A stretch of 64,000 bases of DNA from Pedobacter cryoconitis (lineage in GTDB: Bacteria > Bacteroidota > Bacteroidia > Sphingobacteriales > Sphingobacteriaceae), in the NCBI RefSeq assembly GCF_014200595.1, contig NZ_JACHCG010000001.1, forward strand, positions 3,183,780 through 3,247,779, given 5' to 3'. Shown here one piece after another: positions 55,414 through 62,862 of this stretch. The stretch's first letter is position 1; every line of letters begins with the position of its first letter. The notes under the pieces are model-generated. The model did not search any database and was not told where the DNA came from. It saw only the letters and a program-made list of their open reading frames with translations. A program made the translations under genes and the position numbers.

Positions 55414-55509
55414 ATGTTAAGATTTCCAGCTCTAAAATGGAACGCGCTGCGTTCCATTTTAGACAATAACATAAGGGATGCTAAAGCAAGAAAAGCTTAC
55501 GGACAGTAA
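55414..55509 (+). other. short coding remnant with fold-back sequence (unrecognised)
   Basis: A 31-codon open frame starting MLRFPALKWNALRS and ending RDAKARKAYGQ. Its tail closely resembles the end of the plus-strand remnant at 59679 (RDASSRKTYSQ), and KWNALRS resembles the conserved KWNAxRS peptide of DUF1016 proteins. A 14-bp perfect palindrome (55432-55445/55449-55462, loop GCT) lies inside. I take it for a leftover of a gene, not a functional protein. Apart from this and the two hairpins, 55202-55574 shows no gene. Confidence 0.4.
55432..55462. repeat. 14-bp perfect inverted repeat
   Basis: CTAAAATGGAACGC-GCT-GCGTTCCATTTTAG. A related but imperfect GGAACGCACTGCGTTTC sequence occurs within the DUF1016 pseudogene at about 59296. 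Confidence 0.7.
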
Positions 55510-55510
55510 A

Positions 55511-55543
55511 TAACAAAGTCCGGCTTACTGCCAGGCTTTGTTA
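55511..55543 (-). terminator. possible terminator after the DUF4926 gene
   Basis: TAACAAAG/CTTTGTTA 8-bp stem downstream of the DUF4926 stop on the minus strand. No long T run. Confidence 0.35.
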
Positions 55544-55574
55544 AAACAGTTTTATTTTGAATATTATCTTATCA

Positions 55575-55763
55575 CTAAACCTTAACAATATTAGATGATT
55601 TAACCGTTAAAACATCTAATGTTTCAAAAGAGTCGTTAACAAACTCAATCTCATAATCCGGCGGGAAATTAGGATAAATAATAAGTACAGTTCCTTTACT
55701 TCCCGCTGGAACTTTATCATTTAGGTCAACTAAAGACCTTATAACATCATATATCTCTATCAT
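55575..55763 (-). CDS. DUF4926 domain protein, candidate immunity protein
   Basis: A 62-residue single-domain protein. The pattern VIRSLVDLNDKVPAGSKGTV followed by LIIYP, YEIEFV and LDVLTVKSSNIVKV matches DUF4926, a small beta-barrel fold. DUF4926 genes are often found just downstream of DUF6883-type toxin genes; here it starts 7 bp after a decayed RHS tip with a DUF6883-like domain. The likely job is neutralising that toxin, even though the toxin gene itself is broken. Confidence 0.8.
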   Translation of the reverse strand: MIEIYDVIRSLVDLNDKVPAGSKGTVLIIYPNFPPDYEIEFVNDSFETLDVLTVKSSNIVKV

Positions 55764-55770
55764 AATATTT

Positions 55771-56521
55771 TTATTTCGCAGGAAAAGCAGTAATTAACCG
55801 AACCACGTTATCATTATTTTTATCCAGGCCATCAGCACATTAATAACTCGCCCATTTGCTCCTGTTACAGGTATAACCTGATTAAATTTTGTACCGTATT
55901 GTGTTACACTAGTCTCCACTGCCTTGCCCCCGTCTCTAAAACTAACTGCTTCACTAACCCAGCTGAATTTTTATTTGTAAAGCCTAGTACATTTGGCTTT
56001 AGCCACACCAATAGCATGATCGACATTCAATAGATATCCAGCCAACTTCTCTTCAACGGACAATTGCGACACAGCCTTTAATTCTGCAGATGGCCCAAAA
56101 GATGGGTCAATTACAAAATTAATAGTTGACAAGCCTTGCGCATTACAATCAACATCATAATTAAACCCACCATGATCTCTCCTCCGTCTAAATAGGACAT
56201 TGCGCTTTGCCAAAAAGACGTTAGTCGATTGATTTTTGGTGCCTTTGTAAAATCAAGGTTCCTTGTCTGTTTTCCATTTCCTTTCTTAGGATCTTCTTGT
56301 TGCGGCACAAGCTGCCTAAACATAGTTTGAGCTTCTTCAGCAGATTCAGATGAAATATTACCATTAGCATCCGTGGTCATCATACCATCTGGATCAATAT
56401 TTCTAATTGGATTATTGATTGCGTAGTCATAAGGTGACCACCTTCTACTCATCTCCGCCAAAGGATCCACCCCACCTCCCTATCACCGGGTCATAGAACC
56501 TTGCGCCGTAATCATACTCCT
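55771..56521 (-). pseudogene. RHS C-terminal tip C with DUF6883-like toxin domain, frameshifted
   Basis: Reads [16 protein letters not shown], then after a frame change [21 protein letters not shown] and IRNIDPDGM, the RHS-associated core end. The variable part follows in shifted frames: a [20 protein letters not shown] region, EKLAGYLLNVDHAIGVAKAK, GFTNKNSAGLVKQLVLE, VTQYGTKFNQVIPVTGANG and NNDNVVRLITAFPAK before the TAA at 55771. The YLLNxDHxxGxxKAK and RLITAFP pieces are DUF6883-like. At least four frame changes are needed, so the gene is dead. It begins at the same core point as tips A and B. Confidence 0.75.
56476..56521 (-). repeat. RHS core homology segment of tip C
   Basis: 46 bp encoding the [15 protein letters not shown] core, differing at one base from 58071-58116 and at several from 60977-61022. 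Homology to the other tips stops at the 5' side of this segment. Confidence 0.85.
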
Positions 56522-56531
56522 TTACATCAAA

Positions 56532-57350
56532 CTACTGTTTAATTACAGAATCTATCAAGTTTACTCCGTTAATTATTTTATTATTAATATCATATAAATT
56601 ACTCTCAATAAGTATTCGATATTTACCTTTTTCAGGAAAAGCATTGGAAATTTTCACCGTACTATTTACAACTTTAAGAAATTTATATTGACTTTGATTT
56701 ATTTTAACAGTAATAGATAACCTGGCCTTTTCTGGATTTGCCACAGTAATATATAAATCATTAACATCTGTAAACACTCTACTTGCACTTAGCTGGTAAC
56801 CTAATGGAGTTACAGCTTTATTTTTAGAATTAATTGAATAAAAGTCAGGGCTTACAACTAGACCATTCATCTCTTTTAATTTAAGATTCCCTTCAATATC
56901 ATAATCAATAGAAAAAGATATCTTTTTATTAATATCATATAATAGATATTTTTTTTTATGGCCATTATCGTAATAATTGTACCATCCTCCGTATGGTTTA
57001 CCATCCATATAGTATCCAGAGTAGGCTAATTTCCCATTATTATTATATAAATATCCTTTACCACTAGGTTGTCCATCAACAAAAAATGTTTTACTTTTTA
57101 TTTTACCATTTTCGTAATACATTATTTCCCAACCTTGCTTTATTCCATTTAAGACATGTCCAATTACATATACTTTACCAGCTTTATATATTGTTACTTT
57201 TCCATTAGCTTTTCCTTCTGAATTGTGGTTGATAAATGTGGCATCTTGCTTAAAAAGCTCTACACATTTCATTTGAATTTTCTCCCGATTAAAGTAAAAA
57301 ATTGCAGCAATACCAATAAAGAATAACAAATTTTTATTCAATGATTTCAT
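56532..57350 (-). CDS. membrane-anchored MORN-repeat protein, candidate immunity protein of tip B
   Basis: A 272-residue protein. N-terminal membrane anchor (LLFFIGIAAIFYF) and then several MORN/YwqK-type repeats at about 50-150 (YYENGKIKSKTFFVDGQPSG, YLYNNNGKLAYSGYYMDGKP, GGWYNYYDNGHKKKY). The C-terminal part is beta-rich. It begins 8 bp after the tip B stop, the standard place for an immunity gene of a polymorphic toxin. MORN-repeat partners of toxin genes are known from Bacteroidota; the pairing here is by position. Confidence 0.75.
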   Translation of the reverse strand: MKSLNKNLLFFIGIAAIFYFNREKIQMKCVELFKQDATFINHNSEGKANGKVTIYKAGKVYVIGHVLNGIKQGWEIMYYENGKIKSKTFFVDGQPSGKGYLYNNNGKLAYSGYYMDGKPYGGWYNYYDNGHKKKYLLYDINKKISFSIDYDIEGNLKLKEMNGLVVSPDFYSINSKNKAVTPLGYQLSASRVFTDVNDLYITVANPEKARLSITVKINQSQYKFLKVVNSTVKISNAFPEKGKYRILIESNLYDINNKIINGVNLIDSVIKQ

Positions 57351-57358
57351 CTATTAAT

Positions 57359-58116
57359 TTATTTTTTCATTAATTTTGTTTTACCCAGCCAAGTAAATCC
57401 GCTAAAGTTTTCATAACCAAACCGCTTTATTTGTCTTCTTTTTGCTTCTGATTCCGTTATTGTATCTTTTCTAACCGGATCAATCACCAAATGCTCATAA
57501 ATATCCCCCTCTATTCCATTAGGCTTGTCGTTAGGTGAAGTTTTATCCTCCTTAATAAGATTTAAGTTTTTAGCCGCATCATATACATCAAATGGATTAT
57601 AGATATTTGGATCAGCATTTGTCCTTAATTGTCCCATGTAACTGAACAATGGGGACATATCTCCCAAATTGCCTACTTTACCAGCATTTGGTCTTAAATG
57701 AGCATCTTGATCCTCACCTATTGAGTTATCATTGTTAAAAAAGTTCCAACCTTCACCAATTTTTGCATCCTTCGATTGCCAATTACTTAATGACCAATTA
57801 GAAGAATTATCTGATTGACTTTCCTTAGCTTGAGAATTGAAATGTCCAACTGTTGTTTCATTTTGGCCAGTATTATAACCCCATTCCTTACCCGATTTAT
57901 ATATTTCAGAAGGTTTATTTCCCGATATCCAATCAGCTGCTTTTCTTAACCAAGCACCTAACTTACTATATCTCCCATCAGGATCAACAAAACCAGTCGG
58001 ATTATTGAAGGCGTAATTATACGGCGAATATCGCCTCATCTTCTCAGAAAGCGGATCTACAACGTTCCATCTCCCTATCACCGGGTCATAGAACCTAGCG
58101 CCGTAATCATACTCCT
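57359..58116 (-). CDS. orphan RHS C-terminal tip B, 5'-truncated, unknown toxin domain
   Basis: Reads [41 protein letters not shown] and FVDPDG, the RHS-associated core end, then about 200 residues of variable sequence. The variable domain has no motif I know; its end ([35 protein letters not shown]) is basic and could be the toxic part. No ATG or signal precedes it: the upstream frame has a stop just before the core (TGA, then LCREEYDYG), so it is a displaced tip, not a full RHS gene. The GTG at 58081 is an internal Val. It is followed by a MORN-repeat gene. Confidence 0.75.
58071..58116 (-). repeat. RHS core homology segment of tip B
   Basis: 45 of 46 bases identical to 56476-56521 and 39 of 46 to 60977-61022. 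Marks the 5' edge of the cassette. Confidence 0.85.
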
Positions 58117-58141
58117 CTCTACAGAGATAATGTCCTCAATA

Positions 58142-58447
58142 CTATAAACTAATCATTTTCACCCCATAATAATCAATTATACCCCCAATAACTAAAGCTA
58201 TAAAACCATTTAGATACCAAAATCTCTTAACCCATTTTTTTAAGAATAACGTGTTAAATAAACTTATTAAAAATGTTCCACAAACTAATCCAATAATAGC
58301 ATAAGTCCACAATATCAATGGAACTTCAGCACTAGAACTATCGCCAGCACTTAAAATGGGTATCATTACCCAAAAGATTACATATAAACCTATCCAGAAC
58401 AAATACAAGCTGATAGGTCCAAAATTATTATTTAACGATCTTTCCAT
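58142..58447 (-). CDS. small membrane protein, possible orphan immunity gene
   Basis: A 101-residue protein with about three hydrophobic segments (YLFWIGLYVIFWVMIPIL, LILWTYAIIGLVCGTFLISL, YLNGFIALVIGGIIDYYGV). Not recognised. It lies just upstream of tip B in the cassette array but without its own tip, so it may be the immunity half of a cassette whose toxin half is lost. That role is inference from position only. Confidence 0.6.
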   Translation of the reverse strand: MERSLNNNFGPISLYLFWIGLYVIFWVMIPILSAGDSSSAEVPLILWTYAIIGLVCGTFLISLFNTLFLKKWVKRFWYLNGFIALVIGGIIDYYGVKMISL

Positions 58448-58507
58448 TTCTAAATAAATTTTAACGGTCTCCTTCGGTGTCTAATGACAATCCCAATAAC
58501 TATGTTA

Positions 58508-58560
58508 ATAATGGTTCTATGTTATTTAGCTCAGGTCAGATTTTTCACCAGCAGAAGTAG
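58508..58560. repeat. sequence shared with 61814-61868
   Basis: About 50 bp, including an identical TATGTTATTTAGCT and TTTTTCACC, directly downstream of the DUF1016 pseudogene. The other copy is downstream of the recombinase operon. Confidence 0.6.
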
Positions 58561-58573
58561 TGATTTACTAGTG

Positions 58574-59587
58574 TTATTTTAGTCGTTTCTCCATTTCTAC
58601 AGCCTCTCTTTCTTTTGCAATTTCTTGCTGTAACTCTTGCTCGGTTGGAAGATAGGTTTTGTATTTCGATGCAAAGATTTGTTTGCTATCATTCAATAGA
58701 CTGTATTTGGCTACTGCATTGTTTTTTTCGGAACAAAGTATTAATCCAATAGTTGGATTATCGCTTTCCTGTCTCATTTTTTCTTCAAAGATCCGAACGT
58801 ACATATCCATTTGCCCAACATCCTGATGGCTGAGCTTGCCTTTATTTAAATCAATCAGTAGAAAGCATTTTAGGATGTAATTGTAAAAAACCAGATCAAT
58901 AAAAAAGTGCTCCCCCTCTAAACTTATCCGATATTTCCTGCTTACAAATGAAAAGCCTTTTCCCAGTTCCAATAAAAAATCCTATAGCTTATCAATAATA
59001 GCTTGTTCAAGTTCCTGTTCATAAAAATTGATATTAGCTTTCAGTTCCAAAAAATCAAGTACATAAGGATCTTTGATGATATCCCTTGCTTCTCTTTTTT
59101 ACCTTCCGCTTCTGCTTTTACTAGCGTCTGACCTCCTTTTTGGGTCAATACCATTCTTTCAAAATACAGACTATTTAGCTGCCTTTAAAGTGTTCTAGTA
59201 CTCCAATTACCTTCAATGGCTTCTTGTATGTAAAACAATCTGGCATCCTCTCTTTCCGTTTTTAACAACAAACGGTAATGTGTCCAACTCAATTCGGAAC
59301 GCACTGCGTTTCATTTTGGAAAAACAACGTAGAATTGCCTTATATAGCGCAAGTTTCGACTGCTAAAACTTTTCCCATATTCTTTGGCTAACCGAACTGA
59401 TAATTCTTCCAATAAAGCGGCTCCATAACCTGCTTTTTCTTTTCCATCTTGTTCATTTTCAACAATCAATTCCCAATATGCCAATAGACCTCAACCATAG
59501 TAGCATTAACTACCCGGTAAGCGGTATCTTTACCTGTTTTATATTGCTGTAAAGTCTCTCTATATGGGTTGCCAGCGTATCGTTCAT
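58574..59587 (-). pseudogene. DUF1016/YhcG-like PDDEXK nuclease gene, multiply broken
   Basis: The intact 3' end (58574-58972) encodes the C-terminal PDDEXK nuclease domain: ELGKGFSFVSRKYRI, EHFFIDLVFYNYILKCFLLIDL and DVGQMDMYVRIFEEK, the typical Asp...Asp-x-Lys-like layout of DUF1016. Upstream pieces in shifting frames give DPYVLDFLELKANINFYE, AIIDKL-stop-DFLLELGKG (TAG at 58984), ELSWTHYRLLLKTERED, a TGA in place of Trp in PK-W-NAVRS, and an N-terminus from about ATG 59587 (MNDTLATHIERLYSNIK). Intact relatives are about 350 residues. The gene is decayed and probably a remnant of an earlier element or defence island. Confidence 0.8.
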
Positions 59588-59678
59588 AATTACAATATTA
59601 ATGTTTTCTTTTTATTCTATTGGATGATTATTTCAACAGATAATGCTCATTCAGTTCTCCTTTGATAAAAGACTGTAA

Positions 59679-59786
59679 AGGATACAACAGATAAAGAGAC
59701 TTGCTGAAAAAGGACAGAACCATACACTAGTTATTATTGATACTTTTCTTAGGGATGCAAGTTCCAGAAAAACTTATAGTCAGTAA
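59679..59786 (+). other. plus-strand coding remnant ending RDASSRKTYSQ
   Basis: A 35-codon stretch after an in-frame TAA reads RIQQIKRLAEKGQNHTLVII then DTFLRDASSRKTYSQ-stop. The tail closely resembles the plus-strand remnant at 55414-55509, so both appear to be C-terminal leftovers of the same gene family, each just beyond the 3' end of an RHS cassette. Family unknown. Confidence 0.4.
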
Positions 59787-59822
59787 ACAATTAAGCCCCC
59801 ATAGCTATATAAACATTAACTT

Positions 59823-60227
59823 TTAATCCTTAATTACCACCTGCCAATTTGATTTAATTAAATCTTCCTCAGAATATTCTAGCCTTTTATATAGGCGTTT
59901 TAGAATTAAATCATCTATACTATTATGGGCTTTTAACGAATCTGCACTAAATACAAAGAAATTGACTTTTTTATTTTTACTGTTTAATAAAAATCTCTTC
60001 CATCCGCTAGCGCCATTTTCCATCGCATCAAGAGTATCATTTACCAATAATACATTACTGTAATAATATTCTGTATGATTAATACTTGGATACTCAGGTA
60101 CCGTATCTATATTCCACAAAATATTAATATTATGATCAGTATGATTAACAACTTCTATTATTGCAGGAGCTGGATCATAGATACAAGAGGTCAAAAACAA
60201 AATAAGGACGATAATATATTTTTTCAT
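59823..60227 (-). CDS. lipoprotein, candidate immunity protein of tip A
   Basis: A 134-residue lipoprotein: MKKYIIVLILFLTSCIYDP puts Cys in the lipobox. The mature part is short, Asn/Tyr-rich and beta-like. ATG at 60227 is preferred over 60260 because it starts the signal peptide. It begins 8 bp after the tip A stop, the immunity position; an exported immunity protein would suit a toxin acting in the envelope. Confidence 0.7.
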   Translation of the reverse strand: MKKYIIVLILFLTSCIYDPAPAIIEVVNHTDHNINILWNIDTVPEYPSINHTEYYYSNVLLVNDTLDAMENGASGWKRFLLNSKNKKVNFFVFSADSLKAHNSIDDLILKRLYKRLEYSEEDLIKSNWQVVIKD

Positions 60228-60234
60228 AGCATTA

Positions 60235-61022
60235 TCAATAAAAAAGTGGTGCATATACATTTGGCGGTACTATATAAGGATTAACAGGATTCTGATCATA
60301 AGACGGCTTGAGAGGAAACCTTCTTCTATCCCAATTTCTTGGAGCCCCAAAATATTGATAAGATTCATCATTTGCATCCTTTTCAGTGTAAAAAGTATGG
60401 TGGTCGTATGTCGAACTAATGTTAGACCAAGTAGCACTTGCTAAACTAGGTATAGCATTAAATAAATAAAATGAAGTTTTACCTGTTCTATTTGACTGCA
60501 AAACATGACCAAATTCATGCCTAAGCAAATTTACATCTTTAGCACTTTTTGAACTGACAAAAATGCCAATACCTGGCAACGTTAATCCAGCTCCCTTGGC
60601 CATTCCTTCCATTTTATAAACTGGAACTCCTTCGAAATTATTATTTTCATTTTTAGCTATAATTTGTGTTTGTCCGCTAACGGATGACGTAGCAGATTCT
60701 CCTGTATTAGCACTAGTTGCAGTACCATCTGCATTCAAATTAACAGTACCTGCGTTTGCTCCTGAGCTTACAATGCTAGCTGTAGTACCTATGTTGGTAT
60801 AGCCTGCTTGTTCTGAACTACCATCAACCCATTTTACATTTTTAAGATCTTTGGACTGATACCAATCAGTTGCTTCCATTCCATCCGGATCAATAAATCT
60901 GATCGGATTGTTATTCCCATAAACATAAGGACTGAAACGTCTACTCTTCTCAGAAAGTGGATCTACCGTATTGAAACGCCCAATCACCGGATCATAGAAC
61001 CTCGCCCCGTAATCGTACTCCC
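60235..61022 (-). CDS. orphan RHS C-terminal tip A, 5'-truncated, zincin-type toxin domain
   Basis: Reads [39 protein letters not shown] and [12 protein letters not shown], the RHS-associated core end, then a low-complexity Ser/Thr/Ala/Asn linker and a toxin-like end. Counting from the GTG at 60987, HEFGH is at residues 157-161 (zinc ligands His157, His161, Glu158 catalytic) and [19 protein letters not shown] could supply the third ligand (Glu202 or near). This HExxH...E...YFG pattern is the metallopeptidase layout seen in RHS and other polymorphic toxins. There is no proper start or upstream core, so it is an orphan tip. Confidence 0.75.
60977..61022 (-). repeat. RHS core homology segment of tip A
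   Basis: 46 bp matching 39 positions of the tip B segment. Homology ends at 61022, where the GC-rich segment begins. Confidence 0.8.
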
Positions 61023-61399
61023 TTAAGCAACTTTTTTTGGGTTTGCCGGATTTGCTGGCCGCACTTTTTCAGTGCTATAAAGAACTTTCCTTTCCCGTAA
61101 AGTTAGTGCTTTATTTGAGTTTACTGGTTGGACTTGTTTGGCTTTTTTTGTTGGAGATTCGACTTTTAAGGTGCGGAACTATGAAAGGCAGTGCTGATTC
61201 GTTAGTACATCTGTTACAGCAAAGATAGCCCCGAAAGTAAAGCAGTAAAGGGCTTTCGCGGCATAAACGCACATAGCCTTTGCCCTCAAAAAGGCCATTT
61301 ATTCCACGATCCCTTGACAGCTTCACTTTCTTAGGCTCTGGGTGGCTTAACAAATGAACTACCTGAACCTCTGATGAAAGGATGGCAATTTGCCCCCTC

Positions 61400-61456
61400 C
61401 AGGGATAAAAAGAGCTTTGGCAGAGCGGAGGATAAGAGCGGCTCTTTTTATCCCTG
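61400..61456. repeat. 16-bp inverted repeat
   Basis: CAGGGATAAAAAGAGC (61400-61415) and GCTCTTTTTATCCCTG (61441-61456), perfect arms with a 25-nt centre. Confidence 0.8.
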
Positions 61457-61813
61457 AGAGGTTGGGCGGGAGCACTGTCCCTGTTTCAAGGGGTACAGGT
61501 TGTTCTCCCGACCAGTCCTGCACTGCCACCATCAATGAACAATACCATGCTGCCGCAGGCTTTGCCGCTGACCGACTGGAAGGAGACGGCATATATAAAC
61601 AAAGGCAAAGGTTGCTCTTTGCAGGCGTTTGCCTGCACTGTTTGGCAGTGAGAGCCGATAGCCCGGATAACACCTTTTTTTGATGAAAGTACTTTGGCTA
61701 TGGGCTGGAACGGGAGCGCTGGCCGAGGGGGGACGAGCGGCTATTTAATATAATACCCATTATAATACCAGCACTGGGATTGAACCAAAGTCATGGATTA
61801 CTCTGCTGCGTTT

Positions 61814-61868
61814 ATAATGTGTATTATGTTATTTAGCTTCGGGCCGGTTTTTCACCGGCAGCAAAGCG
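61814..61868. repeat. sequence shared with 58508-58560
   Basis: Second copy of the roughly 50-bp similarity, about 80 bp downstream of the recombinase 2 stop. It also contains a GCCGG-n7-CCGGC hairpin that is degraded in the other copy. Confidence 0.6.
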
Positions 61869-61950
61869 AGCGGAAGGACAGCAAAATACAGAGGCAAGCG
61901 AGCCCTTTGCGAGCTGGCTGGATTTTGAGGGACTGGAGGCGTGCGGGGGT

Positions 61951-62862
61951 TTATTTGAGTGGATGGTGTTTATTTAAAGCTTCTTTCAGGTCTTCCAGGT
62001 TACTGGTTTGATAGCGCTCGGTACTGCTCACATATTTATGCCCTGCCATATATTGAACTGTCCGTAAGTCTTTTTCTTTCAGCCATTCGGTAATCACGCT
62101 TTGACGAAGCTGTACTGCATTTTTATATTTAGGGTTCAGCCTGCGTAGAGCCTGGTTCAGGTGGTATAAGCTGTTTTTGATGTTCTCACAACCATTCATA
62201 CTGATGAACAACTGACTGGTTTGTTCGGCTGCTTTCATCACTTTAGGTTTTCTACCGGATCGTTCTGCTATTCTGTTAGCAAAGATTTTAGAACGGGTCA
62301 CATGGATATATTCATACAGTTCCATGATCTGGAAGGCTTCCAGTTTGAGCGTCCTGCTGTTGGTCTGCTCATTTGCCGGTATATAGACCTTTCCTTCTTT
62401 TAACCTGATATGTTCTGCCTTTAGCTGATGCAGTTCCTGACTAGTCAAACCCTGGTAGACCAGTAAAGACAAGATCACTTTATTGCGCTGGCTCCGGTCA
62501 TCTTTGACCGCATAACTTTCATACAAAGCTTCCAGTTCTTCTTTTTCCAGCAGACCACCGGGAACAGTTTTTAAGCCCCCTTTCAACCGGATACCTGCTA
62601 CCGGGTTATAGCTAACCTTGTTTTGTTCTTGTAACCAGCTGAAGTAATACCGGATCGCCAGCAGCATCCTGTTCACCAGGCCAATGCCTTTATTTTCCTG
62701 TTTCTGCTGGTCGGCATAATCAAGGATTTCCTTAAAGCTTACCTGTTCCAAACTGAGACTTTCACCTGAAAGCCAGGCCAGAAAGTAACTCGTATATTTC
62801 CGGTGCTGGTAAACTGTAACCGGTTTTAAGCCCCGCTGTTGTAAGTATTCTTCAAAGTTCAT
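61951..62862 (-). CDS. tyrosine recombinase/integrase-like protein, degenerate catalytic set
   Basis: A 303-residue phage-integrase-family protein with an N-terminal core-binding domain (about 1-95) and a catalytic domain. The expected box I Arg is replaced: YQGLTSQEL has Thr140 where active relatives have Arg. Box II reads QLRQSV (Gln251, Arg253, Gln254) instead of HxLRH. His275 (MAGHKYVSS) and Tyr284 (STERYQ) are present. It may be a structural or regulatory partner of the intact recombinase at 62852, whose stop it overlaps by 11 bp. Confidence 0.85.
   Translation of the reverse strand: MNFEEYLQQRGLKPVTVYQHRKYTSYFLAWLSGESLSLEQVSFKEILDYADQQKQENKGIGLVNRMLLAIRYYFSWLQEQNKVSYNPVAGIRLKGGLKTVPGGLLEKEELEALYESYAVKDDRSQRNKVILSLLVYQGLTSQELHQLKAEHIRLKEGKVYIPANEQTNSRTLKLEAFQIMELYEYIHVTRSKIFANRIAERSGRKPKVMKAAEQTSQLFISMNGCENIKNSLYHLNQALRRLNPKYKNAVQLRQSVITEWLKEKDLRTVQYMAGHKYVSSTERYQTSNLEDLKEALNKHHPLK

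Larger units (their letters stand above)
61023..61950. other. GC-rich, hairpin-rich segment without a confident gene
   Basis: About 930 bp with clearly higher GC than the rest of the window. Short open frames occur on both strands but none shows a protein-like pattern. It contains nested inverted repeats: 16-bp arms at 61400-61415/61441-61456, AAGAGC-G-GCTCTT at 61435-61447, GCAGGC-n4-GCCTGC at 61621-61636, and CACTG-n5-CAGTG at 61636-61650. It lies between the recombinase operon and tip A, so it may be the end or recognition region of a recombinase-borne element, or structured RNA. Confidence 0.5.

Noticed and set aside
61037..61228. Small plus-strand frame with a hydrophobic stretch
   Set aside because: Starts with TTG, sits at the edge of the cassette homology and has no family likeness; it may be chance.
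61390..61683. Open frames on both strands of the GC-rich segment as genes
   Set aside because: Frames exist because of high GC and hairpins; no consistent start, no recognisable pattern, and the two strands conflict.
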